Shown here: positions 36,523 through 45,588 of the stretch, in pieces
Position numbering within the stretch: the first letter of the stretch is position 1
Layout of the letters: every line of letters starts with the position of its first letter
Made by a program: the position numbers and the translations under genes
Notes under the pieces: model-generated
Seen by the model: only the letters and a program-made list of their open reading frames with translations
What the model was told of the DNA's origin: nothing
Databases searched by the model: none
Source: an uncultured Rubrobacteraceae bacterium
Lineage (GTDB): Bacteria; Actinomycetota; Rubrobacteria; Rubrobacterales; Rubrobacteraceae
Assembly (NCBI GenBank): GCA_902806065.1
Contig: CADCVE010000015.1
Coordinates: forward strand, 1-64,000
DNA: 64,000 bases
Reading direction: 5' to 3'

Positions 36523-37604
36523 AGCGCGTCGAGATCGTGCAGCTAGGTCTGGGATACGTGGGTCGGGCCGTCGCCCAGACCATCATCGAAGAGCGCAAAC
36601 GCTGGCGGGAGGAGCTAAACCTCGACCTCCACTACCACGCCGTCGCCGACACCTCCGGAGCCCTGATCGGCGAAGAGCTACTACCCCAGGCCATCCGCCT
36701 GAAAGAGGACGGCGGCAAGCTCGCCACCCTCGGTGTCGAACCTATCAAAGAGGTTCTTGCCTCCGAGCCACCGCCCCACACGACACGGGTAGTCGTGGAC
36801 CTCGCGGTACACGGCGGTACCTTCGACCTCGACCTGCTCGGGGTCCGAAACGGCTCCTGTCTGGTGCTCTCGAACAAGGGTCCACTCTCCGGGAGCGGCG
36901 CGGAATACAAAGAATTGCTGCGCGCGGCCGGAGACAGGATGTGGCACGAGGCGACCGTCGGGGCGGGGATGCCTGTTATCTCGACCCTGAACGGCCTGCT
37001 AAATACCGGGGATGAGGTACTGGAGATACAGGCCAGCCCGAGCGGGACTTTGAACTTCATCATGAGCGCGGTCGAGGGCGGCCGGTCCTTCTCCGAGGCT
37101 GTGAAGGAGGCTGTCGCCTTGCACTACGCCGAGCCCGACCCGAGGGACGACCTCTCGGGGCTGGACGTGGCGCGCAAGGCCATAATCCTCGCGCGGACCA
37201 TGGGCCGGGACGTGGAGCCTGAGGAGGTCCCGTACGAGTCCCTGGTCCCCGACGGCCTCGAAGACGTTTCTCTAAAAGAGTTCATGCGACGTATCTCGGA
37301 GGCTGACGAGGACTTCGCCGCCAGGATGCGCGGGGTGCGGGAGAACCACATGCTGCGTTATCTGGCGCGCATCCCCAAAGAGGGGCCGGTCGAGGTTGGG
37401 CTGGCGGAGGCGGCGGTGGAGACGCCGTTCGGCCCGATCAACGGCCCCGAGAACGTGTTCGACTTCCGTACCCGCCGTTACTCGGACGTCACCCTTACGG
37501 TTACCGGCCCCGGCGCCGGTCCGGAACGTACCGCCAGCGGTGTCATCCTCGACCTCCTTGATATAGTGAACAAGCTAGTGAGAGATAACGCGGAGGATAC
37601 TTAG
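36519..37604 (+). CDS. hom: homoserine dehydrogenase
   Basis: This 361-residue protein has the NAD(P)-binding start 'VEIVQLGLGYVGRAVAQTII', 'LVLSNKGPLSGSGAEYKELL', the substrate-binding 'EATVGAGMPVISTLNGLLNT' and 'SPSGTLNFIMSAVEGGRSFS'. Like other short forms it has no C-terminal ACT domain (the full-length type has about 430 residues), so threonine feedback is probably weak or absent. It reduces aspartate semialdehyde to homoserine. GTG 36519 overlaps the kinase stop (GTGA). Asd follows after one base. Confidence 0.93.
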   Translation: MKRVEIVQLGLGYVGRAVAQTIIEERKRWREELNLDLHYHAVADTSGALIGEELLPQAIRLKEDGGKLATLGVEPIKEVLASEPPPHTTRVVVDLAVHGGTFDLDLLGVRNGSCLVLSNKGPLSGSGAEYKELLRAAGDRMWHEATVGAGMPVISTLNGLLNTGDEVLEIQASPSGTLNFIMSAVEGGRSFSEAVKEAVALHYAEPDPRDDLSGLDVARKAIILARTMGRDVEPEEVPYESLVPDGLEDVSLKEFMRRISEADEDFAARMRGVRENHMLRYLARIPKEGPVEVGLAEAAVETPFGPINGPENVFDFRTRRYSDVTLTVTGPGAGPERTASGVILDLLDIVNKLVRDNAEDT

Positions 37605-37605
37605 T

Positions 37606-38577
37606 ATGCAAGAAGGATATACGGTAGCGGTCGTAGGCGCCGGGCTCGTGGGGGAGCGGCTGGTGGCGGAGCTGAGAAGGCGGGAGTTCCCGCTCAAGGA
37701 GTTGCGTGTTCTGGCAAGGAGCGCGCGTACGGCGGAGCTAGATGGTGAGACGTTCGAGGTTGGGGTGGCGGAGCCCGAGGCGTTCGAGGGTGTGGATATT
37801 GCGTTCTTCGCGGGGACGGAGGGGGAGAAGGGCGCGGCGGTACAGCTTGCGCCGGAGGCCATCTCGCGGGGGGCTATCGTCATAGACAACGGAAGCGACT
37901 TCCGGCTCGACCCGGAGGTGCCGCTGGTGGTACCCGAGGTGAACGCGGAGGCCGTGGAGGCGCACAAGGGTCTCATCGCCAACGGGAATTGCTCCACGAT
38001 CCAGATGGTCGTCACGCTCGCGCCGATAGCGCGCGAGTTCGGCCTGAAGAAGGTCGTCGTCTCTACCTACCAGGCAGTCTCCGGCTCCGGGCGCAGCGGG
38101 GTGGAGGCTCTGGAGAATGGGCGGGAGGATGTGTACCCGAAACCCATCTTAGGTAACGCTATTCCGCTCATTGGCGGCGTGGGGGAGGATGGTTACACGA
38201 CCGAGGAGACCAAGATGCGGGAGGAGACGCGTAAGATCCTGTCTCTACCGGACCTCCCGGTGTTCGCGACCGCCGTGCGCATCCCCGTCCATACTGGCCA
38301 CTCCGAGAGCGTATACATCGAGACGGAGAGGGACGTATCTCTGGAGGAGGTGTTGGAGGTCCTGCGTACGGCGCCAGGTGTGAAGTTCTCCGGGGATGCC
38401 GCGGACTTCCCGACGCCGCTGGAGGCAGCGGGCGAGCCGGGGACCTTTGTGGGCAGGGTGCGTGTAGAGGGGAACGTCATATCTCTTTGGTGTGTGGCGG
38501 ATAACTTGCTCAAGGGGGCGGCGACAAACGCCGTACAGATCGCCGAGTCGCTCGTCGGCGCTGCCGCGAGGGTCTAG
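37606..38577 (+). CDS. asd: aspartate-semialdehyde dehydrogenase
   Basis: This 323-residue protein has the NADP motif 'VAVVGAGLVGERLVAELRRR', the catalytic Cys in NGNCSTIQMVVTLAP, 'VVVSTYQAVSGSGRSGVEAL' and the catalytic His in RIPVHTGHSESVYIET. It reduces aspartyl phosphate to the semialdehyde, supplying hom. Together with the kinase and hom it completes the path from aspartate to homoserine inside one operon. ATG 37606 lies one base after the hom stop, with no separate promoter. Confidence 0.94.
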   Translation: MQEGYTVAVVGAGLVGERLVAELRRREFPLKELRVLARSARTAELDGETFEVGVAEPEAFEGVDIAFFAGTEGEKGAAVQLAPEAISRGAIVIDNGSDFRLDPEVPLVVPEVNAEAVEAHKGLIANGNCSTIQMVVTLAPIAREFGLKKVVVSTYQAVSGSGRSGVEALENGREDVYPKPILGNAIPLIGGVGEDGYTTEETKMREETRKILSLPDLPVFATAVRIPVHTGHSESVYIETERDVSLEEVLEVLRTAPGVKFSGDAADFPTPLEAAGEPGTFVGRVRVEGNVISLWCVADNLLKGAATNAVQIAESLVGAAARV

Positions 38578-38596
38578 GGCCGTACCCTTCACCGGG

Positions 38597-39082
38597 ATGC
38601 CGGAGGTAGAGATCAGGACGGCCACCGAGGCCGACGTTCCCCTGATCCTCTCGCTCATAAAGGAACTGGCGGAGTACGAACGTCTCGCCCACGAGGTCTC
38701 CGCCACCGAAGATCTCCTCCGGGAATCGCTCTTTGGAGAACGTCAGGGAGCCGAGGCGCTCCTCGGCTACCACGAAGGAGACCCCGCCGGCTTTGCGTTG
38801 TTCTTCCACAATTTCTCGACGTTTCTGGGCAGGTCGGGTATCTACCTCGAAGACCTCTACGTGAAGCCTGAGCTACGCGGCAGGGGAGTAGGCCGCGCCA
38901 TGCTCGTGTACCTCGCAAAGCTGGCGAGGGAGCGCAAGTGTGGACGGTTAGAGTGGAGCGTACTGAATTGGAACGAGCCTGCTATAAGGCTGTACAGGGG
39001 CATCGGCGCGCTCCCGATGGACGGATGGACGGTGTATCGCCTGACCGGGGAGTCGTTAGAGGGGCTGGCCTCCCAGGGCTAG
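38597..39082 (+). CDS. GNAT acetyltransferase (SAT1/thialysine-acetyltransferase-like)
   Basis: This protein has 161 residues: 'ATEADVPLILSLIKELAEYE' at the start, 'FFHNFSTFLGRSGIYLEDLY' and the acetyl-CoA loop VKPELRGRGVGRAMLVYLAK. 'WSVLNWNEPAIRLYRGIGAL' closes the fold. This layout is that of the spermidine/thialysine N-acetyltransferase group. It is the last gene of the met operon (19 bp after asd) and ends just before a strong inverted repeat. A role in amino-acid or polyamine acetylation is likely; a direct link to methionine synthesis is not shown. Confidence 0.9.
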   Translation: MPEVEIRTATEADVPLILSLIKELAEYERLAHEVSATEDLLRESLFGERQGAEALLGYHEGDPAGFALFFHNFSTFLGRSGIYLEDLYVKPELRGRGVGRAMLVYLAKLARERKCGRLEWSVLNWNEPAIRLYRGIGALPMDGWTVYRLTGESLEGLASQG

Positions 39083-39092
39083 CGGCTCGGCG

Positions 39093-39123
39093 CGGTACAG
39101 GGTTGCACACCAGCCCTGTACCG
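39093..39123. terminator. 10-bp perfect inverted repeat after the met operon
   Basis: CGGTACAGGG (39093-39102) and CCCTGTACCG (39114-39123) form a perfect 10-bp stem with an 11-nt loop, 10 bp after the GNAT stop. There is no T-run, so it may terminate weakly, act as an RNA 3' stabiliser, or be an operator for the next gene. Confidence 0.55.
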
Positions 39124-39182
39124 GGCCTCCGTGACTCGTTACACTGAAGGTGGCGAGAACAACGAAGGGTATGGGAGGAAGC

Positions 39183-39470
39183 GTGAACGAGGAGAAGCAT
39201 AGCTTTTTGCACAGGATCTTCTTTGGCAGTGGGGAGGGCACCGAGCGGGAGCGAAAGGTCGTCGAGTACATCTCTCATCGGATCGGCGATGGGGCGCACC
39301 TCAGGGACGTACTTCAGGAAGAGTACGTGCGCCGCAACGCCTCCCCCAGCGAGGTCGAGCAGATCCTCGACAATCCTAAACTCATCGAGGCTGCCCACGA
39401 GAAGATGCGGGAGGACTTCTCCTCCGGCCGGCTCGACCCGAAATCTCCCCCTCCAGGCGACGCCAGATAG
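39183..39470 (+). CDS. hypothetical protein
   Basis: This 95-residue charged, probably all-helical protein has segments HSFLHRIFFGSGEGTERERK, 'VVEYISHRIGDGAHLRDVLQ' and 'EEYVRRNASPSEVEQILDNP'. There is no membrane helix and no motif I recognise. GTG 39183 lies right after a GGGAGGAAGC site, so it is preferred over ATG 39171 or 39150. The gene stands between the met operon and the fmdB-like gene. Length and codon use look genuine. Confidence 0.65.
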   Translation: MNEEKHSFLHRIFFGSGEGTERERKVVEYISHRIGDGAHLRDVLQEEYVRRNASPSEVEQILDNPKLIEAAHEKMREDFSSGRLDPKSPPPGDAR

Positions 39471-39544
39471 CGAGGACGGCCCTCCACGGGGTTGTATAAT
39501 CCTGGAGGTCACAATCGCTTACATACGTTTTCCCAGGAGGCAAG

Positions 39545-39901
39545 ATGCCAATATACGAATACAAGTGCGAGAACGGGCACGTCTTCGACGTAATGCAGAA
39601 GATGTCCGAAGACCCCCTGACTCAATGCGTCGAGTGTAGCGCCCCCGTCAGGAAGGTTCTCCAACCGGTCGGCATCTCCTTCAAGGGCTCTGGCTTCTAC
39701 TCGACCGACTATAGCAACAAGAAAGGCCCGAAGACCGAGCCGAAAGAAGCCGCCGCTACCAGCAGCAACTCCTCCAGCAGCGACTCCTCTAGCAGTGACT
39801 CCTCAAACGGCTCCTCCGAGTCAGGTAGTTCCTCCGACTCCAAGAGCACCGAGAAGAAGCCGGAGAAGACCTCGACCGGAACCGCGAACAAGGGGTACTA
39901 G
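39545..39901 (+). CDS. FmdB-family zinc-ribbon protein with Ser-rich tail
   Basis: The first 55 residues are the FmdB zinc ribbon: MPIYEYKCENGHVFDVMQKM, then 'CVECSAPVRKVLQPVGISFK'. The two Cys pairs (one knuckle reads C-E-N-G-H) bind zinc. The rest is a low-complexity tail, with runs such as SSSSDSSSSDSSNGSSESGS followed by Lys-rich sequence, as in many actinobacterial FmdB proteins. The role is uncertain: a putative regulatory or nucleic-acid-binding protein. ATG 39545 has an AGGAGG site at 7 nt. Confidence 0.9.
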   Translation: MPIYEYKCENGHVFDVMQKMSEDPLTQCVECSAPVRKVLQPVGISFKGSGFYSTDYSNKKGPKTEPKEAAATSSNSSSSDSSSSDSSNGSSESGSSSDSKSTEKKPEKTSTGTANKGY

Positions 39902-39908
39902 GGGCGGT

Positions 39909-40214
39909 ATGCCAAACCCACGCGGGGGTTCGATGGAAGGCTCGGCGCGAAACGTCGGGCGCAACCTCGTGCTCGCCCTGACCCTCACCATCGTACTCGC
40001 CGCCGTCGTCTTCTCTACCGGGCTCGTCGTCCATACTGCGTGGAACCACGACCTGAACAACGGCCCCTTCGCCCTTGCCTTCGCCGTTCTGAGCGCCCGC
40101 ACCGCCCTCTCCTGGGTTTCCTGGAGCGCTCAGGTCTCTAGCCGCCAGGAAATAGCAGCCAGCTATCAGCACGAGCGCATGAAGCGAAAGTCAGCGGGTC
40201 AAGCAACGCTCTGA
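39909..40214 (+). CDS. small two-helix membrane protein
   Basis: This 101-residue protein has two hydrophobic segments (LVLALTLTIVLAAVVFSTGL and 'FALAFAVLSARTALSWVSW') and a basic C-terminus (QHERMKRKSAGQATL). I do not recognise a family. ATG 39909 begins 7 bp after the fmdB-like stop; ATG 39933 is an alternative. It may be co-transcribed with fmdB. The following 264 bp before dnaE hold only a leader; TTGACC near 40351 and TATAGT near 40381 are too far apart for a good promoter. Confidence 0.6.
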   Translation: MPNPRGGSMEGSARNVGRNLVLALTLTIVLAAVVFSTGLVVHTAWNHDLNNGPFALAFAVLSARTALSWVSWSAQVSSRQEIAASYQHERMKRKSAGQATL

Positions 40215-40478
40215 ACCCGTTTTCAACGGACTCCCACTACATACCGCGCCTCTCCTTCCAGCCACCCCAATATTAGCTGCTGGTTGATGCCTGACCGCTG
40301 AAGATTTCGTGAAAACCCCTGCAAATCGTGTCTCAAGTTTAGGTACAGCTTGACCTAGACAACTCTCGCGCTCTAGCCCTATAGTTGCCGCTACTGTCGA
40401 GGATGGACGACGGGGAGAACAGGCGGCGGGGCTTACGGGTCCCGCTGGCCCTTTGATCGGTAGATTTGGAGGAGCGGT

Positions 40479-43400
40479 TTGACGGCGACGCCTTTTGCGC
40501 ATTTGCATTGCCATTCGGAGTATTCGATGCTGGACGGGGCCAGCCGCATCAAAGACTTGATCTCCTTCGCCAAAGAGCAGAACATGCCCGGGCTCGCGCT
40601 TACTGACCACGGGGTGATGTACGGGTCCGTCCGGTTCTATCAAGAGGCCAAAAAGGCTGGCATCAAGCCGATCCTGGGCTGCGAGGTCTACGTGACCGCC
40701 GACAGGCACGAACGTAGGGCTTCTCCGAGGGCCAAGTACTATCATCTAACGCTCATCGCGCGCACGCCCGAGGGCTACCGAAACCTCATGAAGCTCTCCA
40801 CCTGTGGTTTCCTCGAAGGCTTCTACTACAAGCCGCGGGTGGACATGGAGATGCTCAAGAAGCACGGCAAGGGAATTATCTGCCTCTCCGGCTGCCTCTC
40901 CGCCGAGGTGCCGTCGCGTATCCTTGAAGGCCGACTCGACGAAGCACGCAACCTGCTTCTGCAATATCAGGAGATCTTCGACGCTGTTTTTCTGGAGATG
41001 CAGGACCACGGCATCCCCGAGCAAAAGCGCGTCAACGAGGGTCTCTTGAAGCTGCACAAGGATACGCAGATACCGCTGGTTGCGACCAACGACTCGCACT
41101 ACACGGCGAGGAGCGACGCGAAGATGCACGACGTCCTGTTGTGCATCGGGACTGGCAAGTTCTACAACGACCCCAACCGCATGAAGTTCGCTGGGGAGGA
41201 GTTCTACGTCAAGCCCGTGGAGGAGATGGCGAGGATCTTCCCGGACCATCCGGAGGCTCTGGAGAACACGCTAAAGGTCGTGGACCTCATCGAGGACGCC
41301 GGTATAGAACTCGGCAAGACGAGGCTGCCGAACTTCCCAAAGCCCCATGGGTATAGCGCCGATGACTATCTGCGGGAACGGTGCGAGGAGGGTTTACGGG
41401 CGCGGTATGGAGCACGGGCGGCTTCGCCGGAGGTGCAAACGCGGCTGGAGTTCGAGCTTGCGACCATCGGGAAGATGGGGTTTGCGGATTACTTCCTCAT
41501 CGTTTGGGACTTCGTGAAATATGCGAAGGACAGGAAGATAGCGGTGGGTCCGGGACGCGGGTCGGCGGCCGGTTCCATCGTGGCATATGCGCTGGAGATC
41601 ACTGACCTCGATCCCCTGCAATACTCGCTGCTCTTCGAGCGTTTCTTGAACCCGGATCGCATAAGCATGCCGGACGTGGATATAGACTTCTCGGTCCAGG
41701 GCCGCGGCGAGGTGATGAAGTACGTCACGGACAAGTACGGTGGTCACGAGCACGTCGCGCAGATTATTACCTTCGGGACCCTGGGCGCCAAGGCGGCCAT
41801 AAGAGACGCCGGACGCGTCTTCCAGTATCCCTACGACGCTACCGACAAGCTGGCCAAGTTCATACCGGAGAAGCCGGTGGGGACGGGGTTGCGGGACGTG
41901 TTGAAGCAGGAGGATGGCGGGTACGCGCCCACGGAGAAGCATCCGGGGACGGCGCGGGAGATGCTGCAGTACGTCCAGAGCAACGAGGGCGCGAAGAACA
42001 TTCTGGATATTGCCTTCGAGATAGAGGGATTCTCCCGGCACGCCTCCATCCACGCCGCGGGCGTGGTTATCTCCGAGGAGCCGCTTACCGACATTGTGCC
42101 GCTCCAGAGGGGCTCCAAGGGCGAGGTGATGGTGCAGCATCCCATGAGCGACGTCGAGGCTCTGGGGCTGCTCAAGGTGGACTTCCTGGGTTTGAGGAAC
42201 CTCGACGTCATCGAGGAGACCCTACAGACCATCCGTGAGACCGGTGAAGAGTTGGATATAAGGACTATCCCGCTGGACGACGAGAAGACGTTGAAGATGT
42301 TCGCCAGGGGAGACACGTTCGGGGTGTTCCAGTTCGAGTCGGGCGGCATGCAGCGGATGCTTCAGGAGGTCAAGCCCGACCGCTTCGACGATCTGGTAGC
42401 TTTGAATGCTTTGTATCGTCCGGGGCCGATGGATTACATCCCGACCTTCAAGCGCGGCAAGCACGACCCGGAGAGCGTGCAGTATAAGGATGAGCGTCTG
42501 AAGCCGATCCTGGAGCCGACCTACGGGGTGGCGGCTTATCAAGAGCAGCTCATGGAGATCTCCAAGACACTGGGCGGCTTTACGCCGGGTGAGGCGGACA
42601 CGTTACGCAAGGCCATCGGCAAGAAGAACGTCAAGCTCCTCACACCGCTCAAGGATAAGTTCACGGAGGGTTGTACCGCGAACCAGGTTGCCGGCGAGGT
42701 TGCCGAGGAGTTGTGGAACTGGATGGAGAAGGCGGGTGGATACTCGTTCAACAAGAGTCACTCGGCTTGTTACTCCTTCCTCGCGTTCCAGACCGCGTAT
42801 CTCAAGGCGCACTACCCGGAGGCGTACATGGCCGCGCTGATGAGCAGCGTGATGAACACCAAGGACCGGGTACCGCAGTACGTCGCCGAGGCGCGGGCGA
42901 TGGAGATAGAGGTGTTGCCGCCGGACGTCAACGAGAGTGGGTTCCGGTTCACGGTGGTAGGGAACACCATCCGGTTCGGGCTCTCGGCGGTCAAGAACGT
43001 CGGGAGCAACTTTGTCGAGGCGGTGATCTCGACCAGAGAAAAGGATGGCCCGTTCGAGGACTTCTTCGACCTGTGCTCCCGGGTGGAGGGGAAGACCTAC
43101 AACAAGCGCACTATCGAGTCCCTGATCAAATGCGGCGCCTTCGACTTTATGGGGCACTCCAGAGCCGCCATGCTGGAGGTCCACGCGCGCGCCGTCGAGC
43201 TGGCGCAGAGAGGCGCCAAGGAAGAGGACGACTCGCAGTTCTGTATGTTCGAGTCCGCAGAGCTGGCCGAGCTCGCGCCGCCCAAACCGCGCATTCGGGA
43301 CGTCGAAGACGATAGCCGCGGTATCCTGGAGTGGGAGAAGGAGACCCTCGGCCTGTACGTCTCCGACCACCCGTTACGGCCCGTTTTGCACAAGCTCAAG

Positions 43401-43967
43401 AAACACGCGGACACGACCGTATCGGAGTTGGAGGGTTGCCGGGATGGGGCGGTCGTGTGGGTGGGAGGGCTTGCGACCTCCGTGCGGAGTAACACCACGC
43501 GCAAGGGCGACATGATGGCGATGCTGCAGCTAGACGATACGCGTGGGCTCGCCGAGGTCATGGTCTTCCCGAGGGTCTACGCGAAGTGCGCCGAATGCGT
43601 GCGAGAAGACGCGATCCTCAAGGTCAAGGGTCGGGTGGAGCGTAAGGAAGGCATCCCGCGGGTGGTGGCTCTGGAGATAGAAGAGTTGCAGCTAGAGCCG
43701 GGGCTAGACCCGATCTACCTGGATGCCGACTCTTTCGTCGGGCTCTCGCGCCGCGACGCCGAGAAGGCGTTTGAGATAATAGGACGTCATTCCGGCGGTA
43801 GCCCGTTGTTCCTGGTCTCCGGAGACGGTACGTTGGAGGAGCAGATCTGCGGCGTCGCGGACTCCTCGGACCTGTACGGGGAGCTAAAGCAACTGCTGGG
43901 ACCGCGCTGCATAAGCGCCGTCCGGCGTAGCCCCACCGTAAAACCGGAGATGGAGCAGGTCTCCTAA
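40479..43967 (+). CDS. dnaE: DNA polymerase III alpha subunit
   Basis: This 1162-residue replicative polymerase has the N-terminal PHP domain (FAHLHCHSEYSMLDGASRIK) and the palm motifs GPGRGSAAGSIVAYALEI and PDVDIDFSVQGRGEVMKYVT, with catalytic Asp residues. 'FSRHASIHAAGVVISEEPLT' is followed by a helix-hairpin-helix and an OB fold (AVVWVGGLATSVRSNTTRKG). It synthesises DNA as the core of the holoenzyme. TTG 40479 is supported by GGAGGAGCGG; no ATG lies nearby in frame. The length is typical of DnaE1. Confidence 0.96.
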   Translation: MTATPFAHLHCHSEYSMLDGASRIKDLISFAKEQNMPGLALTDHGVMYGSVRFYQEAKKAGIKPILGCEVYVTADRHERRASPRAKYYHLTLIARTPEGYRNLMKLSTCGFLEGFYYKPRVDMEMLKKHGKGIICLSGCLSAEVPSRILEGRLDEARNLLLQYQEIFDAVFLEMQDHGIPEQKRVNEGLLKLHKDTQIPLVATNDSHYTARSDAKMHDVLLCIGTGKFYNDPNRMKFAGEEFYVKPVEEMARIFPDHPEALENTLKVVDLIEDAGIELGKTRLPNFPKPHGYSADDYLRERCEEGLRARYGARAASPEVQTRLEFELATIGKMGFADYFLIVWDFVKYAKDRKIAVGPGRGSAAGSIVAYALEITDLDPLQYSLLFERFLNPDRISMPDVDIDFSVQGRGEVMKYVTDKYGGHEHVAQIITFGTLGAKAAIRDAGRVFQYPYDATDKLAKFIPEKPVGTGLRDVLKQEDGGYAPTEKHPGTAREMLQYVQSNEGAKNILDIAFEIEGFSRHASIHAAGVVISEEPLTDIVPLQRGSKGEVMVQHPMSDVEALGLLKVDFLGLRNLDVIEETLQTIRETGEELDIRTIPLDDEKTLKMFARGDTFGVFQFESGGMQRMLQEVKPDRFDDLVALNALYRPGPMDYIPTFKRGKHDPESVQYKDERLKPILEPTYGVAAYQEQLMEISKTLGGFTPGEADTLRKAIGKKNVKLLTPLKDKFTEGCTANQVAGEVAEELWNWMEKAGGYSFNKSHSACYSFLAFQTAYLKAHYPEAYMAALMSSVMNTKDRVPQYVAEARAMEIEVLPPDVNESGFRFTVVGNTIRFGLSAVKNVGSNFVEAVISTREKDGPFEDFFDLCSRVEGKTYNKRTIESLIKCGAFDFMGHSRAAMLEVHARAVELAQRGAKEEDDSQFCMFESAELAELAPPKPRIRDVEDDSRGILEWEKETLGLYVSDHPLRPVLHKLKKHADTTVSELEGCRDGAVVWVGGLATSVRSNTTRKGDMMAMLQLDDTRGLAEVMVFPRVYAKCAECVREDAILKVKGRVERKEGIPRVVALEIEELQLEPGLDPIYLDADSFVGLSRRDAEKAFEIIGRHSGGSPLFLVSGDGTLEEQICGVADSSDLYGELKQLLGPRCISAVRRSPTVKPEMEQVS

Positions 43968-43981
43968 AGGACGGCGAGCGG

Positions 43982-44632
43982 TTGGACCTCCAGCGGCTCA
44001 TCTCCCGGTACCCCGTGCTCTACCATATGGCGGAGGACGAAAGCTGGGAGAGTATCCGGAGGCATGGGCTCCTGAGCACGAGTGCTCTCCTCGACAGGTT
44101 CGAGGTCGAGGGTAAAGAGAGGTTCGCCATCGAGTCCGTCCGCCGGCCGGAGATCGTGCGTGTAAATCATCCGGAGCACGGCGTGGCTCTCATCCGCGAC
44201 AACAAGCCGATGCAGGAGAAGTCCCTGGAGAGGTGCCTTGTGGAGATGACGCCGCGCGAGTGGTACGAGCATCTCAACGGACGAGTCTTCTTCTGGGTGA
44301 AGTGGAAGCGCCTGCTCAAGCTCCTGGGCGCTAGAGCGTACAAGGATCGACCGCACCTCGTGTTGGAGGTGGATCCTGCAGAGTTACTGGATCGGCACGC
44401 CGAACGGGTAACGCTCTCACCGATCAACTCCGGTGCGACTTTCGCCATGAACCCTGCTCCGCGTGGTCCCGACACCTTCCGTCGCATCGCCGACCATCCG
44501 GAAGACAAGCCTATAGTGGAACTGTCCGTGGATTACGCCGTGCCGGATATCATCAATTTTGTCCGCTCCGTGAGCCGCTGGCATGGGACTGAGAAGCTGG
44601 AAGAGGTGTGGAGACGCTCCGAAAAGGGTTGA
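43982..44632 (+). CDS. DUF7002-like protein of unknown function
   Basis: This protein has 216 residues. The N-terminal segment 'YPVLYHMAEDESWESIRRHG' plus LLSTSALLD and the later 'LNGRVFFWVKWKRLLKLLGA' are the recurring blocks of a family annotated DUF7002. The His-x-x-x-x-x-x-W-xx-I-xx-xG-LLS pattern recalls the NAD-binding start of ADP-ribosyltransferase-like folds (compare DarT/RES-type), but this is only a resemblance. TTG 43982 follows an AAAGGA site close after dnaE, so the two could be co-transcribed. Function is unknown. Confidence 0.6.
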   Translation: MDLQRLISRYPVLYHMAEDESWESIRRHGLLSTSALLDRFEVEGKERFAIESVRRPEIVRVNHPEHGVALIRDNKPMQEKSLERCLVEMTPREWYEHLNGRVFFWVKWKRLLKLLGARAYKDRPHLVLEVDPAELLDRHAERVTLSPINSGATFAMNPAPRGPDTFRRIADHPEDKPIVELSVDYAVPDIINFVRSVSRWHGTEKLEEVWRRSEKG

Positions 44633-44771
44633 AACAGTAGAGAGCGCGAGGAAGATATGGTCCGAGAGGGTGTGGCGCCCGGCCTACAGGTCGGGCGAGG
44701 ATTGTCGCGCCGGACGTAAGGGTCAGGATAGTCGTTGCTTTTCCTACCCGGATAGCCCGCGTTGTTATGAC

Positions 44772-45290
44772 TCAACTCCCGAGCCTGTTTTCCAGCCTCG
44801 TTGTGATCTCCACCATGCGCTCGCGGTTGACGCCCAGGTCCGAGCGCCCCACCCGCGAGGCTGACCTGAAGTCGATGAGTCCGGTTTCGCCGTCGGCCCG
44901 GAACTCCACGTCGTCCACGAAGCGGAAGATGCGGGACGTAAACTCGGCGCGCAGGTAGTCGTCCTCGCTGTGTACGATCTCGGCTCGCGGCATCTCCTCT
45001 ATCACCCTGGCGACAGCCTCCATCGCCTCCTCTGTGCTGCCCGAGAAGGAGATAGGCTCCATGTAATGATCGGTGTCTTCTGCTTCTTCTTGGGTCGAGA
45101 CGCAGTTGGGGGTATCCGGACAGGGAGCCAGCCTGCCGCTTTCAATGCCCAGGTTAGTGGGAGGCTCGGCGCCGCAGCCGGCTAGAAACAGTACCGCGAA
45201 CAGGAGAGGGACCCAAATCAATACACGTCTTTGAAGTGAAACAGTTTTCGGGGATCTCAAAAAGCAGGCTTCCTGGTCGGGACGTCTCAC
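44772..45290 (-). CDS. DUF1499 lipoprotein
   Basis: This protein has 172 residues. An N-terminal hydrophobic segment ends in the lipobox VLFLAGC (lipid-modified Cys near residue 39). The mature part has 'APCPDTPNCVSTQEEAEDTD', 'IVHSEDDYLRAEFTSRIFRF' and 'DDVEFRADGETGLIDFRSAS', the DUF1499 pattern. The protein is anchored to the outer face of the membrane; its role is unknown. GTG 45290 has a GGGAGC site. The leader before the hydrophobic core is longer than usual, so an internal start is possible. Confidence 0.85.
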   Translation of the reverse strand: MRRPDQEACFLRSPKTVSLQRRVLIWVPLLFAVLFLAGCGAEPPTNLGIESGRLAPCPDTPNCVSTQEEAEDTDHYMEPISFSGSTEEAMEAVARVIEEMPRAEIVHSEDDYLRAEFTSRIFRFVDDVEFRADGETGLIDFRSASRVGRSDLGVNRERMVEITTRLENRLGS

Positions 45291-45588
45291 CTATTGCTCC
45301 CGTTGTGATTCCGCACCCGGCGTCTCCTCTCGCCCCGTTAGCCTTCGCTCGCGGTGGGCCTCGTCTCGTCGGTGGACCGTTGCCTGATCTTTACGAGATA
45401 AGATAACATGCGTGCATCAGCACACTGTAAAGCTTACGTGGATGCTCTTAGATAGGTGCCTAAAGTCGTACTCTCGGAGCTGGCATAGGCCTGTAAGTTG
45501 GGAGAAGCGGCGCGTGAAAATATGGGTCTGCGTGGCGTGATCGTCCAGAATTGATGTTCCTTCGGCATGGAAACGGAGAGTTAGAATC

